A stretch of 64,000 nt of DNA from Massilia sp. Root351 (GTDB taxonomy: Bacteria; Pseudomonadota; Gammaproteobacteria; Burkholderiales; Burkholderiaceae_D). The position numbers and the translations under genes were made by a program. Below, piece by piece: positions 16,403 to 25,239 of the stretch. The notes beneath the pieces are model-generated. The model was not told where the DNA came from, did not search any database, and saw only the letters and a program-made list of their open reading frames with translations. The DNA lies in contig NZ_LMDJ01000002.1 of assembly GCF_001425045.1 (NCBI RefSeq), positions 124,001 through 188,000 of the forward strand, written 5' to 3'. Position 1 is the stretch's first letter. Each line of letters opens with the position of its first letter.

Positions 16403-18431
16403 CGCCGTGTTGCCCGGTCTCGAGACGGCCCGCGAAACGTCTCATCCAGCCGCCGCACTGCACGCTGTAGTCGTACCAGTAGCGCTGTGCGTCCAGCGGC
16501 AGCAGGATGCGTGCGCTTTCGCCGGGTTCTAGGGTGCGCAGCGGCACCGGCGCGCTGCCATAGGCAAGCTTGCGCAGCGCCACCTCGCACGGGGCCGCGC
16601 CGCCATTGCGCAAGCTCAGGCGCAGGCCGCCAGCCACGGTTCCCATTGCGGTTTCCAGCGCGGCCTCCAGCGTCATCGCCAGCGTGTCCGCCTCCACGCT
16701 GCCCTGCAGGTGGCGGTGGAAGCCATTCGGCCCCAGCACCCATAGATCATACTTGCCCAAGTCGCCCGGTGCGGGCGTCCACAGGTCCGACAGCGATTTG
16801 CCCGCTTCCACTGTATAGCGGCGCGGGATGCGCTCCAGGTGCAGCTTGTCGTACACATGGAATACCGCACCGGCCGCGCCGCTGTTGATGAATTCCAGCG
16901 ACACGGCGCGTGGCTGCGCCGGAACGGTTTCGGACCGCAGCTCCAGGCGGTAGGGCAGGGCGCGCGATGGGCGCTCGCCCGCAGGCTGGCGCGGCGCGTC
17001 CTGGCTGCCCTCAGGCGGCACCTCGATGCCGCCGCGCGCGCGCTGTTGGCGGCGCCAGGCGTCGGCCCAGGCCTGGCCGCGCGGCTCCAGCGGCGGCGGT
17101 GCCGCGTCCGGCGTGCGGAAGTCGAAGCAGCTGGTCAGGTCGCCGCACACGGCGCGCCGCCAGGGGCTGATGTTCGGTTCGTGCACGCCGAAGCGCGCTT
17201 CCAGCAAGCGCAGGACGGAGGTGTGGTCGAACACCTGCGAATTGACCCAGCCGCCCTTGCTCCAGGGCGAGATCACCAGCATGGGCACGCGCGGTCCCAG
17301 GCCGTAGAGCCGGCCGTCCGAGTGGCATTCGGCCGCGTAGTCCACGGTGGATTTTCCGGCGCGGCCGCCGTCGCGCTGGAGCGCAGGCGCGGCGGGCGGC
17401 GGGGCATGGTCGAAGAAGGCGTCGTTCTCGTCGTACATTTGCAGCAACACGGTCTTGCCCCACACTGCCGGATCGGCCAGCAGCGCCTCCAGCACCATCT
17501 GGGTATACGCGCCGCCCTGTACCGGCGTCGATGGCCCCGGATGTTCGCAGTACAGGCGCGGCGGAACGATCCAGCTCACCTGCGGCAGGCGTCCCGCCAG
17601 CACGTCGTCCTTCAGGCCCTGCAAGCTGGCGTTGCGCAAAGTGCTGCTCAGCCCCTTGTCGGCCAGCGGGTGCGGACGGTTCAGGTGCGCCTCGCGGAAG
17701 CTGCGGAACACGGTCAGCAGATTGCAGTCGTAGTTGTCGTCCATGTCCTGGTACACCTTCCAGCGCACGCCGGCCTGTTCCAGGCGCTCGGCGTAGGTGG
17801 TCCAGGTAAAGCCCTGCGCAGCCGGCCCCAGGCCTTCCATGCGGTTGTCGATGGCAGGTCCGCCGCTGGCGCCGGCGGGGTCGTTGGTGCCGGTCAGCAG
17901 ATACAGGCGGTTGGGATTGGTGCCGCCCTGCAGCGAGCAGTGGTAGGCGTCGCACAAGGTGAAGGCATCGGCCAGCGCGAACTGGAACGGCAGCTCCCGG
18001 CGCGTGTAGTAGGCCATGGAGGCGTCGGTCTTGGCGCGCGGCCAGTGGGCCATGCGGCCGTCGTTCCAGGCGGCTTGCGCGTCCGGCCAGGTGTGCGGCA
18101 GGTCCAGCGCGCACTGGGCGTTGCCGGCTTCCTGGTCCAGGTGGTAGGGCATCACCGTGCGGCGGCCGTTGTGCTGCTGCCAGACTGTGCGTCCGTCTTG
18201 CAGCGGGATGGTGAAGCGCTCGCCGAAGCCGCGCACGCCGGGCAGGGTGCCGAAGTAATGGTCGAAAGAGCGGTTTTCCTGCATCAGGATGACCACGTGC
18301 TGCACGTCCTGCAGCGTGCCGCTGGCGCGGTGCGCCGGCACTGCCAGCGCCTGCCGCAGCAGTGGCGGCATGGTTCCCATCAGGCTTGCAGCCAGGGCCT
18401 GGCCCAGGAAGCGGCGGCGTTGTTGCGGCAT
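16377..18431 (-). CDS. Tat-exported non-haemolytic phospholipase C family enzyme
   Basis: 684 residues. A twin-arginine signal (QQRRRFLGQALAASLMG) is followed by the phosphoesterase domain with LMQENRSFDHYFGTLPGVRG near 50-66, GTNPNRLYLLTGTND, QDMDDNYDCNLL, MYDENDAFFDH and VPMLVISPWSKGGW. Two C-terminal beta domains of about 90 residues (DUF756-type) complete the phosphocholine-specific phospholipase C architecture. It would hydrolyse phosphodiesters of phospholipids or decorated glycans in the periplasm or outside. ATG 18431 has GGAG upstream. It follows the TonB receptor gene by 111 bases on the same strand and may be cotranscribed; the gap contains a GGGAG/CTCCC hairpin without a T run. 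Confidence 0.88.
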   Translation of the reverse strand: MPQQRRRFLGQALAASLMGTMPPLLRQALAVPAHRASGTLQDVQHVVILMQENRSFDHYFGTLPGVRGFGERFTIPLQDGRTVWQQHNGRRTVMPYHLDQEAGNAQCALDLPHTWPDAQAAWNDGRMAHWPRAKTDASMAYYTRRELPFQFALADAFTLCDAYHCSLQGGTNPNRLYLLTGTNDPAGASGGPAIDNRMEGLGPAAQGFTWTTYAERLEQAGVRWKVYQDMDDNYDCNLLTVFRSFREAHLNRPHPLADKGLSSTLRNASLQGLKDDVLAGRLPQVSWIVPPRLYCEHPGPSTPVQGGAYTQMVLEALLADPAVWGKTVLLQMYDENDAFFDHAPPPAAPALQRDGGRAGKSTVDYAAECHSDGRLYGLGPRVPMLVISPWSKGGWVNSQVFDHTSVLRLLEARFGVHEPNISPWRRAVCGDLTSCFDFRTPDAAPPPLEPRGQAWADAWRRQQRARGGIEVPPEGSQDAPRQPAGERPSRALPYRLELRSETVPAQPRAVSLEFINSGAAGAVFHVYDKLHLERIPRRYTVEAGKSLSDLWTPAPGDLGKYDLWVLGPNGFHRHLQGSVEADTLAMTLEAALETAMGTVAGGLRLSLRNGGAAPCEVALRKLAYGSAPVPLRTLEPGESARILLPLDAQRYWYDYSVQCGGWMRRFAGRLETGQHGVSDPAMGT

Positions 18432-18542
18432 GGCGGTCTCCTCGCTATCAAAAAAGGGCGTACACGGATGACCGGTACGCCCAGTGGGAGAAATCCTCCC
18501 GGAGAGAAAAACTGTTACAGCGGCTGATACATCATTGTTGCA

Positions 18543-20984
18543 TCAGAACTGCATGTCGGCGCGCACCGAGAAGTAGCGCTGGTAGTCGCGGGCCGGGGTC
18601 CAGTTGGTGGTGTTGACCGGCACCACGGCGTTGGGCGCCTTGGCGCTCCAGGTGCCGTTCACCCAGCTGTTGGCCAGGCTGGTGGCGTAAGACTTGTTGA
18701 ACAGGTTGTTGACCATGAAGCTCAGCTTGAAGCCATCCTTCTTGTCCTTGATGCCGGCGCCCAGGTTGACGATGCCGTAGCCGCCTTGCTCGGTCATCGG
18801 GTCCTGGTTCAGGTTGAACTGCGTGCGGCTCTGCCAGCGGAAGGCCGTGGTGATGAAACCGTTGTAAGAGCGGTCGGTCAGGATGTCATACTGGCCGCCC
18901 AGGTTCAGCTTGAACTTCGGCGCGTTGGGCAAGGTGGCGCCCGCCAGGTTGGCCACATTGGTGTTGTTGTACTTCGGATTGGCCGCGCAATTGCCGCCCG
19001 GGACCGTGCCGGTGCCGGCGGCGTTCAGCACGCTGTGGCAAGGCCCGTTCTCGAACTCGGTCACGATGGCCTTGGTGTAGGCAAAGGCGCCGTTCAGCAG
19101 CAGTTCGCGAGACACGCGCCAGTTCAAGTCGGACTCGAAGCCGCTGGTGCGCAGCCCGCCGATGCTGTGCAGGGTGGTGCGGAAGATGCCGTCGGCATCG
19201 GTGAAGCCGGCCGACTGCTGGAAGCCGGTGAAGTTGGTGCGGAACACGGCCAAATCCAGCGACATGCGGTTGTTCAGCAGGCTCAGTTTCACGCCCGCCT
19301 CGATGCTTTTGGCGTCTTCGCCCGGGACCGGCTGGGTCTTGGCAATGGCGGCGTTGAAGGTGCTGGTCAGGTCATATGCCTTGCCCTTGTGGCCGGTGGT
19401 GTAGGTCGCATAGGCCATGGCCGACTGGTCGAGGCGGTGCTCCAGCCCCAGCTTGCCGGTGGTCTTGCGCTCGGTGTCGTCGCCCCGGAAGTATTCGGTC
19501 AGCACGCGGCTGGTGGCGGGCGGCGGGTTGTAGCGGCTGAAGGTGTAGCCGGTGTCTTCCTTGTTGTAGCGCAGGCCCGCCACCACGCTGGTCTTCGGCG
19601 TCAGGTCGAAGCTGCCCTGGCCGAAGATGGCGTAGTTGGTGTTGTAGGCGGTGGCGCCGTAGTCGGTGACGTAGGTGGTGACCGGAGCGCGGGTCAGCTC
19701 GCGTTCCAGTTCGTTCTTGCCGTACCACAGGCCGGCCACGTAGCGCACCGCGCTTTTATCGGGCGAGGTCAGGCGCAGTTCCTGCGTCTTGGCCTTGACG
19801 TCGAACTTGCCGAACTGGTACAGGCCGCCGCTCACGCCGATGGGCTTGTTGCCGATCAGCGCCTTGCCCAGCACGTCGCTATCGGTGCCGTCGCCGTCCT
19901 GGTAGTCGTTCATCTCGTAGTGCGACCAGGAGGTCACCGAGGTCAGGGTGTGCCTGGCCAGCACGCTGTCGTCGCCGAAGGCATAGCTGACCTTCAGGCC
20001 GGCGCCCACGTCGCGCGCCTTGCCGCCTGCGGGGTAGTCGTTGCGCACCGAGACATTGTCCGGGCCCGGTACGATGCCTTTCAGTACCTGCGACGCTGGC
20101 ATATAGTTGCCGGCCGCGTAGGTGGTGCCGTTGTTCAGGTTGTACACGGCGCCGGCCATGTTGGACATGGAGTTGAGCGGCTGGACGCAGCATGCCTTGG
20201 TGAATTTGCTGGCGCGTGGCGAGAACACCACGGTCCAGTTGTCGTCCGGGGTCCATTCCAGCTTGCCGGACAGATTGGTGTCGCGTGAGCCGTTCAGCTT
20301 GCCGCCGTCGTAGAGGTTTTTCACCATGCCGCCGAAGCTGGTCTTGCCTCCCGCCAGGCGCATGCGCACGGTGTCGCTCAGGGCGCCCGAGACCGAGGCG
20401 CCGGCACGCCATTCGCCGTCGCTGGTGAGCAAGGTGGAGGTCTTGGTCTTCCAGATGCTGTCGATCGGCTTGGTGCTGATATTGACCGCGCCGGCAATCG
20501 AGCTTTTGCCGAACAGCGTGCTCTGGGGGCCTTTCAGTACTTCGATGCGGTGCACGTCGGCCAGGTCCTTGAAGGCGTTGGCCTGCATCGCATACGGCAC
20601 GTCGTCGATGATGACCGAGACGTCCGACTCCACGCCGATGCCCAGCGAGTAGGTGCCGATGCCGCGCATATTGATGCTGAAGTTGCCCGGCTGGGTACTG
20701 TAGGAAACGCTCAGGGCGGGCGACAGGGCGGGCAGGTCGTCGAAGTCTTTCACGTTATTGCGCTGCAGGACGGCGTCGTTCAGTACGGTGATCGCCATCG
20801 GCACGTCTTGCAGGTTCTGGGCGCGCTTGTTGGCGGTGACGACCACTTTCTCCAGTTGCACTTCGTCTTTGGCTGCCGGCGCCGCTTGCTGTGCGTGCGC
20901 CAGGCTGGCCATGGCCAGCGCGACCGCCGCTACGACAGGCCGCACTGCGAATCCGGCGGCTGAATGCTGTTTGTTCGTGTTCAT
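18543..20984 (-). CDS. TonB-dependent outer-membrane receptor
   Basis: 813 residues. A signal peptide ending in SLAHA is followed by a plug domain starting KVVVTANKRAQNLQDVPMAI, with the IEVLKGPQSTLFGKSSIAGA box, and a long beta-barrel ending in an aromatic strand (YFSVRADMQF). ATG 20984 has a strong GAGGAGAG before it. Three operator-like sites lie in the divergent 288-base region shared with the GH105 fusion gene, linking it to the polysaccharide regulon. Plug type alone does not give the ligand; an oligosaccharide released by the PL8 lyases is the best guess from context. Confidence 0.88.
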   Translation of the reverse strand: MNTNKQHSAAGFAVRPVVAAVALAMASLAHAQQAAPAAKDEVQLEKVVVTANKRAQNLQDVPMAITVLNDAVLQRNNVKDFDDLPALSPALSVSYSTQPGNFSINMRGIGTYSLGIGVESDVSVIIDDVPYAMQANAFKDLADVHRIEVLKGPQSTLFGKSSIAGAVNISTKPIDSIWKTKTSTLLTSDGEWRAGASVSGALSDTVRMRLAGGKTSFGGMVKNLYDGGKLNGSRDTNLSGKLEWTPDDNWTVVFSPRASKFTKACCVQPLNSMSNMAGAVYNLNNGTTYAAGNYMPASQVLKGIVPGPDNVSVRNDYPAGGKARDVGAGLKVSYAFGDDSVLARHTLTSVTSWSHYEMNDYQDGDGTDSDVLGKALIGNKPIGVSGGLYQFGKFDVKAKTQELRLTSPDKSAVRYVAGLWYGKNELERELTRAPVTTYVTDYGATAYNTNYAIFGQGSFDLTPKTSVVAGLRYNKEDTGYTFSRYNPPPATSRVLTEYFRGDDTERKTTGKLGLEHRLDQSAMAYATYTTGHKGKAYDLTSTFNAAIAKTQPVPGEDAKSIEAGVKLSLLNNRMSLDLAVFRTNFTGFQQSAGFTDADGIFRTTLHSIGGLRTSGFESDLNWRVSRELLLNGAFAYTKAIVTEFENGPCHSVLNAAGTGTVPGGNCAANPKYNNTNVANLAGATLPNAPKFKLNLGGQYDILTDRSYNGFITTAFRWQSRTQFNLNQDPMTEQGGYGIVNLGAGIKDKKDGFKLSFMVNNLFNKSYATSLANSWVNGTWSAKAPNAVVPVNTTNWTPARDYQRYFSVRADMQF

Positions 20985-21052
20985 GTACTCTCCTCGGTCG
21001 AAATTTAACATGTGCTTGCCAGTTGCAGTGCGGCTGGCGTCTCTTATTTATG

Positions 21053-21063
21053 CGAACGTTACC
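21053..21063. promoter_or_regulatory. Partial LacI-type operator before TonB receptor gene
   Basis: CGAACGTTACC retains the AACGTTA core but lacks the left half-site. It is 69 bases from the TonB receptor start. Confidence 0.4.
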
Positions 21064-21107
21064 ACTCGGCGTCCTAAAAAACACAGCGGACAATGCTGTG
21101 TTGATGT

Positions 21108-21119
21108 GATAACGATACC
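21108..21119. promoter_or_regulatory. LacI-type operator in TonB receptor/GH105 divergent promoter
   Basis: GATAACGATACC is identical to the 12-mer that overlaps the GH88 start. It is flanked by an AT-rich stretch at about 21119-21150 suited to a promoter. Confidence 0.6.
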
Positions 21120-21223
21120 AGCAAATTTTTTTGATCACAAGAAAATTTCATATGCTTGCGCGAAAAACGACAGATTTCTTGCGCGCGGAAGCACGAATTG
21201 AATTGCATTTGCCGAAATGCTTA

Positions 21224-21235
21224 GGTAACGTTAAC
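21224..21235. promoter_or_regulatory. LacI-type operator before GH105-DUF4861 gene
   Basis: GGTAACGTTAAC is the strong form of the site, 38 bases before the start codon at 21273. Confidence 0.65.
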
Positions 21236-21272
21236 ACATCGCATTTTCCGTCCCTGCAAACAAGGAGTATTG

Positions 21273-23519
21273 ATGACACAGACAGCACCCCCAGTCCTGC
21301 GGCAACGCCGGCTGCACGCGGCCCTATGCCTGGCTTTGCTGGCGGCGCCGGCGGCAGCGCTGCGCGCCGAACCTGCAACTGCCGCGCGCGCGGTATCCAG
21401 CCACGCCGGCGCGGCCGCCGTGCTCGGCGTGATGCAGCGCGTAGCGGACTGGCAGCTGGCCCATCCCAGCAGCTATCCGGAGGATGACTGGACGCAGGCG
21501 GTTGGCGATGCGGGCATGATGGCGCTGGCCGGCATCTCCGGCGAACGCCGCTACCGCGACGCCATGCTCGCTGTGGGCGAGCGCAACCGCTGGAAGCTGG
21601 GCCCCAGTATGTATCACGCGGATGACTACGCCCTCGGCCAGACATACGCCGAGCTGTATCTGCAGACGCGCGAGCCGAAGATGATTGCGCCCATGCGCGC
21701 CCAGTTCGACTTCATGCTGGAGAACCCGCGCGACGGCAGCCTGTATTGGGAAACGCCGGGCGTGCTGCACCGCTGGGCGTGGTGCGACGCGCTGTTCATG
21801 GGGCCGCCGGCCTGGGCGCGCCTGTACGCGGCCACCGGCGACCAGCGCTATCTCGATTTTGCGGTGAAGAACTGGTGGCTCACATCGGACTATCTGTACG
21901 ACCAGGAGGAGCACCTGTACTACCGCGATAGCCGCTACTTCAGCAAGCGCGAAGCCAATGGCCGCAAGGTGTTCTGGGGGCGCGGCAACGGCTGGGTGAT
22001 GGGCGGCCTGGTGCGCATGCTGCAATATCTGCCCGCGAACCATCCGTCCCGCCCGCGCTTCGTGCAGCAGTTCAGCGAGATGGCCGCCAAGCTGTTGACG
22101 CTGCAGCAGGCCGACGGCACCTGGCGCGCCAGCCTGCTCGACCCGGCCAGCTACCCTTTGCAGGAAAGCAGCGGCACCGGCTTGTACACTTATGCGCTGG
22201 CCTACGGCGTCAACCAGGGCATACTGGACCGCGCGCGCTTCGGCCCGGCGGCGGGCAAGGCCTGGGACGCGCTGGTGGCCAACGTCAACGCGGACGGCAA
22301 ACTGACCCACGTGCAGCCCATCGGCGCGGATCCGAAATCCTACGATCCCAACTCCACCGACGTCTATGGCGTGGGCGCCTTCCTGATGGCGGGCAGCGAG
22401 ATTTACCGCATGCGGCTGCTGGAAGGCGCGCGGTCCAGCGTGGTCGTGGTGCGCAACGGCGGCAGCCTGCACCGGGCGGACGAATCGGTGGAGGCGCCGC
22501 TGGCGGCAGGCATGGCGGGTGCCACGGGTGCGGCCCACGCCACGGGTGAGATAGCGCTGCTGGACGCAGCCACCTCGCGCATCGTGCCCAGCCAGCGCGT
22601 GGAGCAGGGCGTGCTGTTCCAGGCCACGCTGGCGCCGGGAGAAACGCGGCGCTACCACGTGCTGCCGCGCGCCGCGCTGCCGGCCGTGCCGCCGGTGGAC
22701 GCCAAGGCCCATGCCCGCTTCGTGCCGGAGCGGCTGGACGATTTCGCATGGGAGAACGACCGCACCGCGCACCGCGTCTACGGCCCGGCCATCATGCGCG
22801 ATCCGAAGGAGATGCTGGTCAGCGCCGGCGTGGACGTGTGGTCCAAGCGCACCCGCGCGCTGGTGATGGACAAATGGTACGCCAGCGGCGACTACCACAC
22901 GGACCGGGGCGAGGGCATGGATTTCTACAAGGTGGGCAAGGCGCTCGGCTGCGGCGGACTGGCCGTGTTCGACGGCGGCCGGCTGCATCCCGCGTCGTCC
23001 AACTTCAGCAAGTGGAAGGTGCTGGCGGACGGCCCGCTGCGCGCCGTCTTCGAGCTGACCTACGAGCAGTGGGACGCGGGCGGGCGCCAGGTGTCCGAGC
23101 TGCGCCGCGTGTCGATCGACGCGGGCACCAATTTCAGTCGCGTGGAGAGCCGCTTCGCCGTGCGGGGCGCGCCCAAGGCCGGCCTGGAGATCGGTGTCGG
23201 CATTGCGCAGCGCGAAGGCGAGGGGCGCTACAGCCAGGGCAAAGGCTGGATGAGCTATTGGGAACCGCCTCACGGAACAGCCGGCGCGGACGGCAGCGCG
23301 GCGTGCGCGGTGCTGCTGGACGGGCGGCACATGCCGCATGAGGGCCAGTACCTGGCGGTTGGCAAGGCGCAGGCGGGCAAGCCCTTTGTCTACCACCTGG
23401 GCGCGGGCTGGAGCAAGAGCGCCGACTTCCCCACGCCGGAAGCGTGGGAGCGTTACGTCAAGGAAGCTGCGCAGCGCCTCGCCGAGCCACTCTCCGTCAA
23501 CATCGAAGCCGGAAAATAA
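21273..23519 (+). CDS. Secreted GH105 hydrolase fused to a DUF4861-like domain
   Basis: 748 residues, about twice a normal GH105. After a signal peptide, residues 45-390 are a full GH105 barrel nearly identical in motif content to the enzyme at 11364 (YPEDDWTQAV, MYHADDYALGQTYAELYL, WAWCDALFMGPPAWARLY with Asp172, GRGNGWVMGGLVRML). From about residue 395 a second domain begins VVVVRNGGSLHRADESVEAP and contains WENDRTAHRVYGPAIM, RGEGMDFYKVGKALGCGG and SNFSKWKVLADGPLRAVFEL, matching what I recall of DUF4861. ATG 21273 follows AAGGAG; TTG 21270 is rejected. The DUF4861 part probably acts on or binds the same sugar product, but its activity is unknown. Confidence 0.85.
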   Translation: MTQTAPPVLRQRRLHAALCLALLAAPAAALRAEPATAARAVSSHAGAAAVLGVMQRVADWQLAHPSSYPEDDWTQAVGDAGMMALAGISGERRYRDAMLAVGERNRWKLGPSMYHADDYALGQTYAELYLQTREPKMIAPMRAQFDFMLENPRDGSLYWETPGVLHRWAWCDALFMGPPAWARLYAATGDQRYLDFAVKNWWLTSDYLYDQEEHLYYRDSRYFSKREANGRKVFWGRGNGWVMGGLVRMLQYLPANHPSRPRFVQQFSEMAAKLLTLQQADGTWRASLLDPASYPLQESSGTGLYTYALAYGVNQGILDRARFGPAAGKAWDALVANVNADGKLTHVQPIGADPKSYDPNSTDVYGVGAFLMAGSEIYRMRLLEGARSSVVVVRNGGSLHRADESVEAPLAAGMAGATGAAHATGEIALLDAATSRIVPSQRVEQGVLFQATLAPGETRRYHVLPRAALPAVPPVDAKAHARFVPERLDDFAWENDRTAHRVYGPAIMRDPKEMLVSAGVDVWSKRTRALVMDKWYASGDYHTDRGEGMDFYKVGKALGCGGLAVFDGGRLHPASSNFSKWKVLADGPLRAVFELTYEQWDAGGRQVSELRRVSIDAGTNFSRVESRFAVRGAPKAGLEIGVGIAQREGEGRYSQGKGWMSYWEPPHGTAGADGSAACAVLLDGRHMPHEGQYLAVGKAQAGKPFVYHLGAGWSKSADFPTPEAWERYVKEAAQRLAEPLSVNIEAGK

Positions 23520-23526
23520 CGTTAAT
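23515..23526. promoter_or_regulatory. LacI-type operator between GH105 fusion and beta-helix gene
   Basis: AATAACGTTAAT has the perfect TAACGTTA core and covers the stop codon of the upstream gene, 41 bases before the beta-helix start. It may give the downstream gene its own regulated promoter. A short GCCCC/GGGGC hairpin follows at 23530-23544 without a T run. Confidence 0.5.
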
Positions 23527-23566
23527 ATTCGCCCCTGCGCGGGGCGATCCTATAAAGGAATAACTG

Positions 23567-25210
23567 ATGAAGTTTGTGACACTTGCAATGATGCTGGCGG
23601 CAGCGTGGGGCGGGCATGCGCGGGCAGCGGATACTCCGCCCGCGGTGCATATCGATTGTTCGGCTGCCGCAGCCGGCGCGGGCAGCCTGCGGCAGCCCCT
23701 GAACAGCCTTGCGCAGCTGAACGCCATCCGCTTCCAGCCTGGCACGCGCATCCTGTTCAAGCGCGGCGCCACCTGCCACGGCAGCTTCCAGCCCATGCCG
23801 GGCAGTTCGGGAACGCCGGGCGCACCGATTGTGGTGGACAGCTACGGCGATGCGGCCTTGCCGCGTCCCGCGATCGCGGCCGGCTGCCGTTCATCGCGCC
23901 CCGACCCCACGCAGGAGAGGACCGAGGCCAGCAAGCGGCCCGAGGGCGTGAGCCCCTACCATACGCTGTGTACCGCCGGCGACGGCCCGGTCAACCGCGC
24001 CGCGCTGCACCTGTTCAATGCCGAGCACTGGGAAATCAACGGACTGGAGCTGAGCAATGACGGGCTGGAGGAAGCGGGGCGCGTCGGGCTGCTGGTGCAG
24101 CTGGAGGACTTCGGCACCGGGCGCCACTACCGCATCAACGACGTGCTGGTGCACCATGTGCGCGGCTACCTGAAGGACGAACCGGGCCGCAAGCTGGCCT
24201 ACAAAGCCACCGGCGGCATCCTGTTCGAGGTCACGCGCGACAGCGAGCGCAGGGGCGCGCGCCAGAAGAAGACCAATTTCGACGACGTGCTGGTTGAAAA
24301 CAGCGAGATCTACCACGTGGACGGGATCGGCCTGTCGAACCGCTCGGCCTGGATGTGCCGCCCGCGCGGCGCGCCTTGCGGCGATTTCCCGCCCTATAAG
24401 AACAACCCCGGCTACCTGCAGGAGAGCGCGGCGCAGGCCGCGACCGAGTTTTATCCGTCCACGCGGCTGGTGTTCCGCAACAACCGGATCCACGACATCG
24501 GCGGCGACGGCATCGTGGTGCGTACCGCAACGGCGCCGCTGGTTGAAGCCAACCTGCTGTACGACATCTGGATGCGCTCGCCCGGCAACAGCGCCGGCGC
24601 CTGGGCCATCAACACGGACGGCGCCGTGTTCCAGTACAACGAAGTGCATGGCGTGCGGCTGCGGCCGGAACTCGAGGCGGTCGACGGCATGGCTTTCGAC
24701 GCCGACATGGGCACGCGCGGCACGCGCATCTACGCCAACTACAGCCACGGCAACGCCGGCGGCCTGATGCTGTTCTGCGCCTGCGGCAAGGATGGACTGG
24801 GCCAGCGGGCCATGGTGGAGGATGTGGTGGTGGAGCGCAACCTGAGTCTGAACGACCGGCGGCGCGCCATCCTGATGGCTGGGCTGGACAACGCGGTCGT
24901 CAGCGGCAACCTGATCGTGACCGCCGGCGCCACGCCGCTGCTGGAAAGCCACGACAACGGCACCAGCGACACGATCGAATTGCGCGGCAACCGGTTTGTC
25001 GACACCAGCGGCAGCGGGGCATTGTACCGCCCGTTCAAGAAATCCGGCAGCTACGCCCGCCATGCCTGGCGCGGCAACACTTTCCACGGCTATCCGGCCA
25101 GCGCGGAAAGCGGCACGGCGGTGCCGGCGGCGGAGGCCGATGCAGCGGCGCTGGTCGAGCAATGGTTCACCGACACCCAGTTCCGCCAGCGCGGCTACCG
25201 CCCGCGCTGA
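23567..25210 (+). CDS. Secreted right-handed beta-helix protein, putative polysaccharide lyase or hydrolase
   Basis: 547 residues with a signal peptide ending in GHARA. Repeating short beta-strand rungs (LVENSEIYHVDGIGL, LVFRNNRIHDIGGDGIVV, ATAPLVEANLLYDI, AVFQYNEVHGVRL, DVVVERNLSLNDRR, NAVVSGNLIVTAG) show a parallel beta-helix of the pectate-lyase type. A catalytic family cannot be assigned by eye. An insertion with paired cysteines (WMCRPRGAPCGDF, LFCACGKDG) may be disulfide-bonded. SD AAAGGA precedes ATG 23567. It lies 47 bases after the GH105 fusion gene and probably belongs to the same regulon, so it likely acts on the same polymer. Confidence 0.8.
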   Translation: MKFVTLAMMLAAAWGGHARAADTPPAVHIDCSAAAAGAGSLRQPLNSLAQLNAIRFQPGTRILFKRGATCHGSFQPMPGSSGTPGAPIVVDSYGDAALPRPAIAAGCRSSRPDPTQERTEASKRPEGVSPYHTLCTAGDGPVNRAALHLFNAEHWEINGLELSNDGLEEAGRVGLLVQLEDFGTGRHYRINDVLVHHVRGYLKDEPGRKLAYKATGGILFEVTRDSERRGARQKKTNFDDVLVENSEIYHVDGIGLSNRSAWMCRPRGAPCGDFPPYKNNPGYLQESAAQAATEFYPSTRLVFRNNRIHDIGGDGIVVRTATAPLVEANLLYDIWMRSPGNSAGAWAINTDGAVFQYNEVHGVRLRPELEAVDGMAFDADMGTRGTRIYANYSHGNAGGLMLFCACGKDGLGQRAMVEDVVVERNLSLNDRRRAILMAGLDNAVVSGNLIVTAGATPLLESHDNGTSDTIELRGNRFVDTSGSGALYRPFKKSGSYARHAWRGNTFHGYPASAESGTAVPAAEADAAALVEQWFTDTQFRQRGYRPR

Positions 25211-25239
25211 GTCGGGCGGCAAGGCGGCCCGGGGCCGCT

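Noticed and set aside
18484..18500. GGGAG/CTCCC hairpin between TonB receptor and phospholipase genes
   Set aside because: There is no T run on the minus strand after the stem, so it is not called a terminator.
21131..21487. 118-codon frame spanning the promoter and N-terminus of the GH105 fusion gene
   Set aside because: It overlaps the well-supported GH105 gene in another frame and lacks a ribosome binding site.
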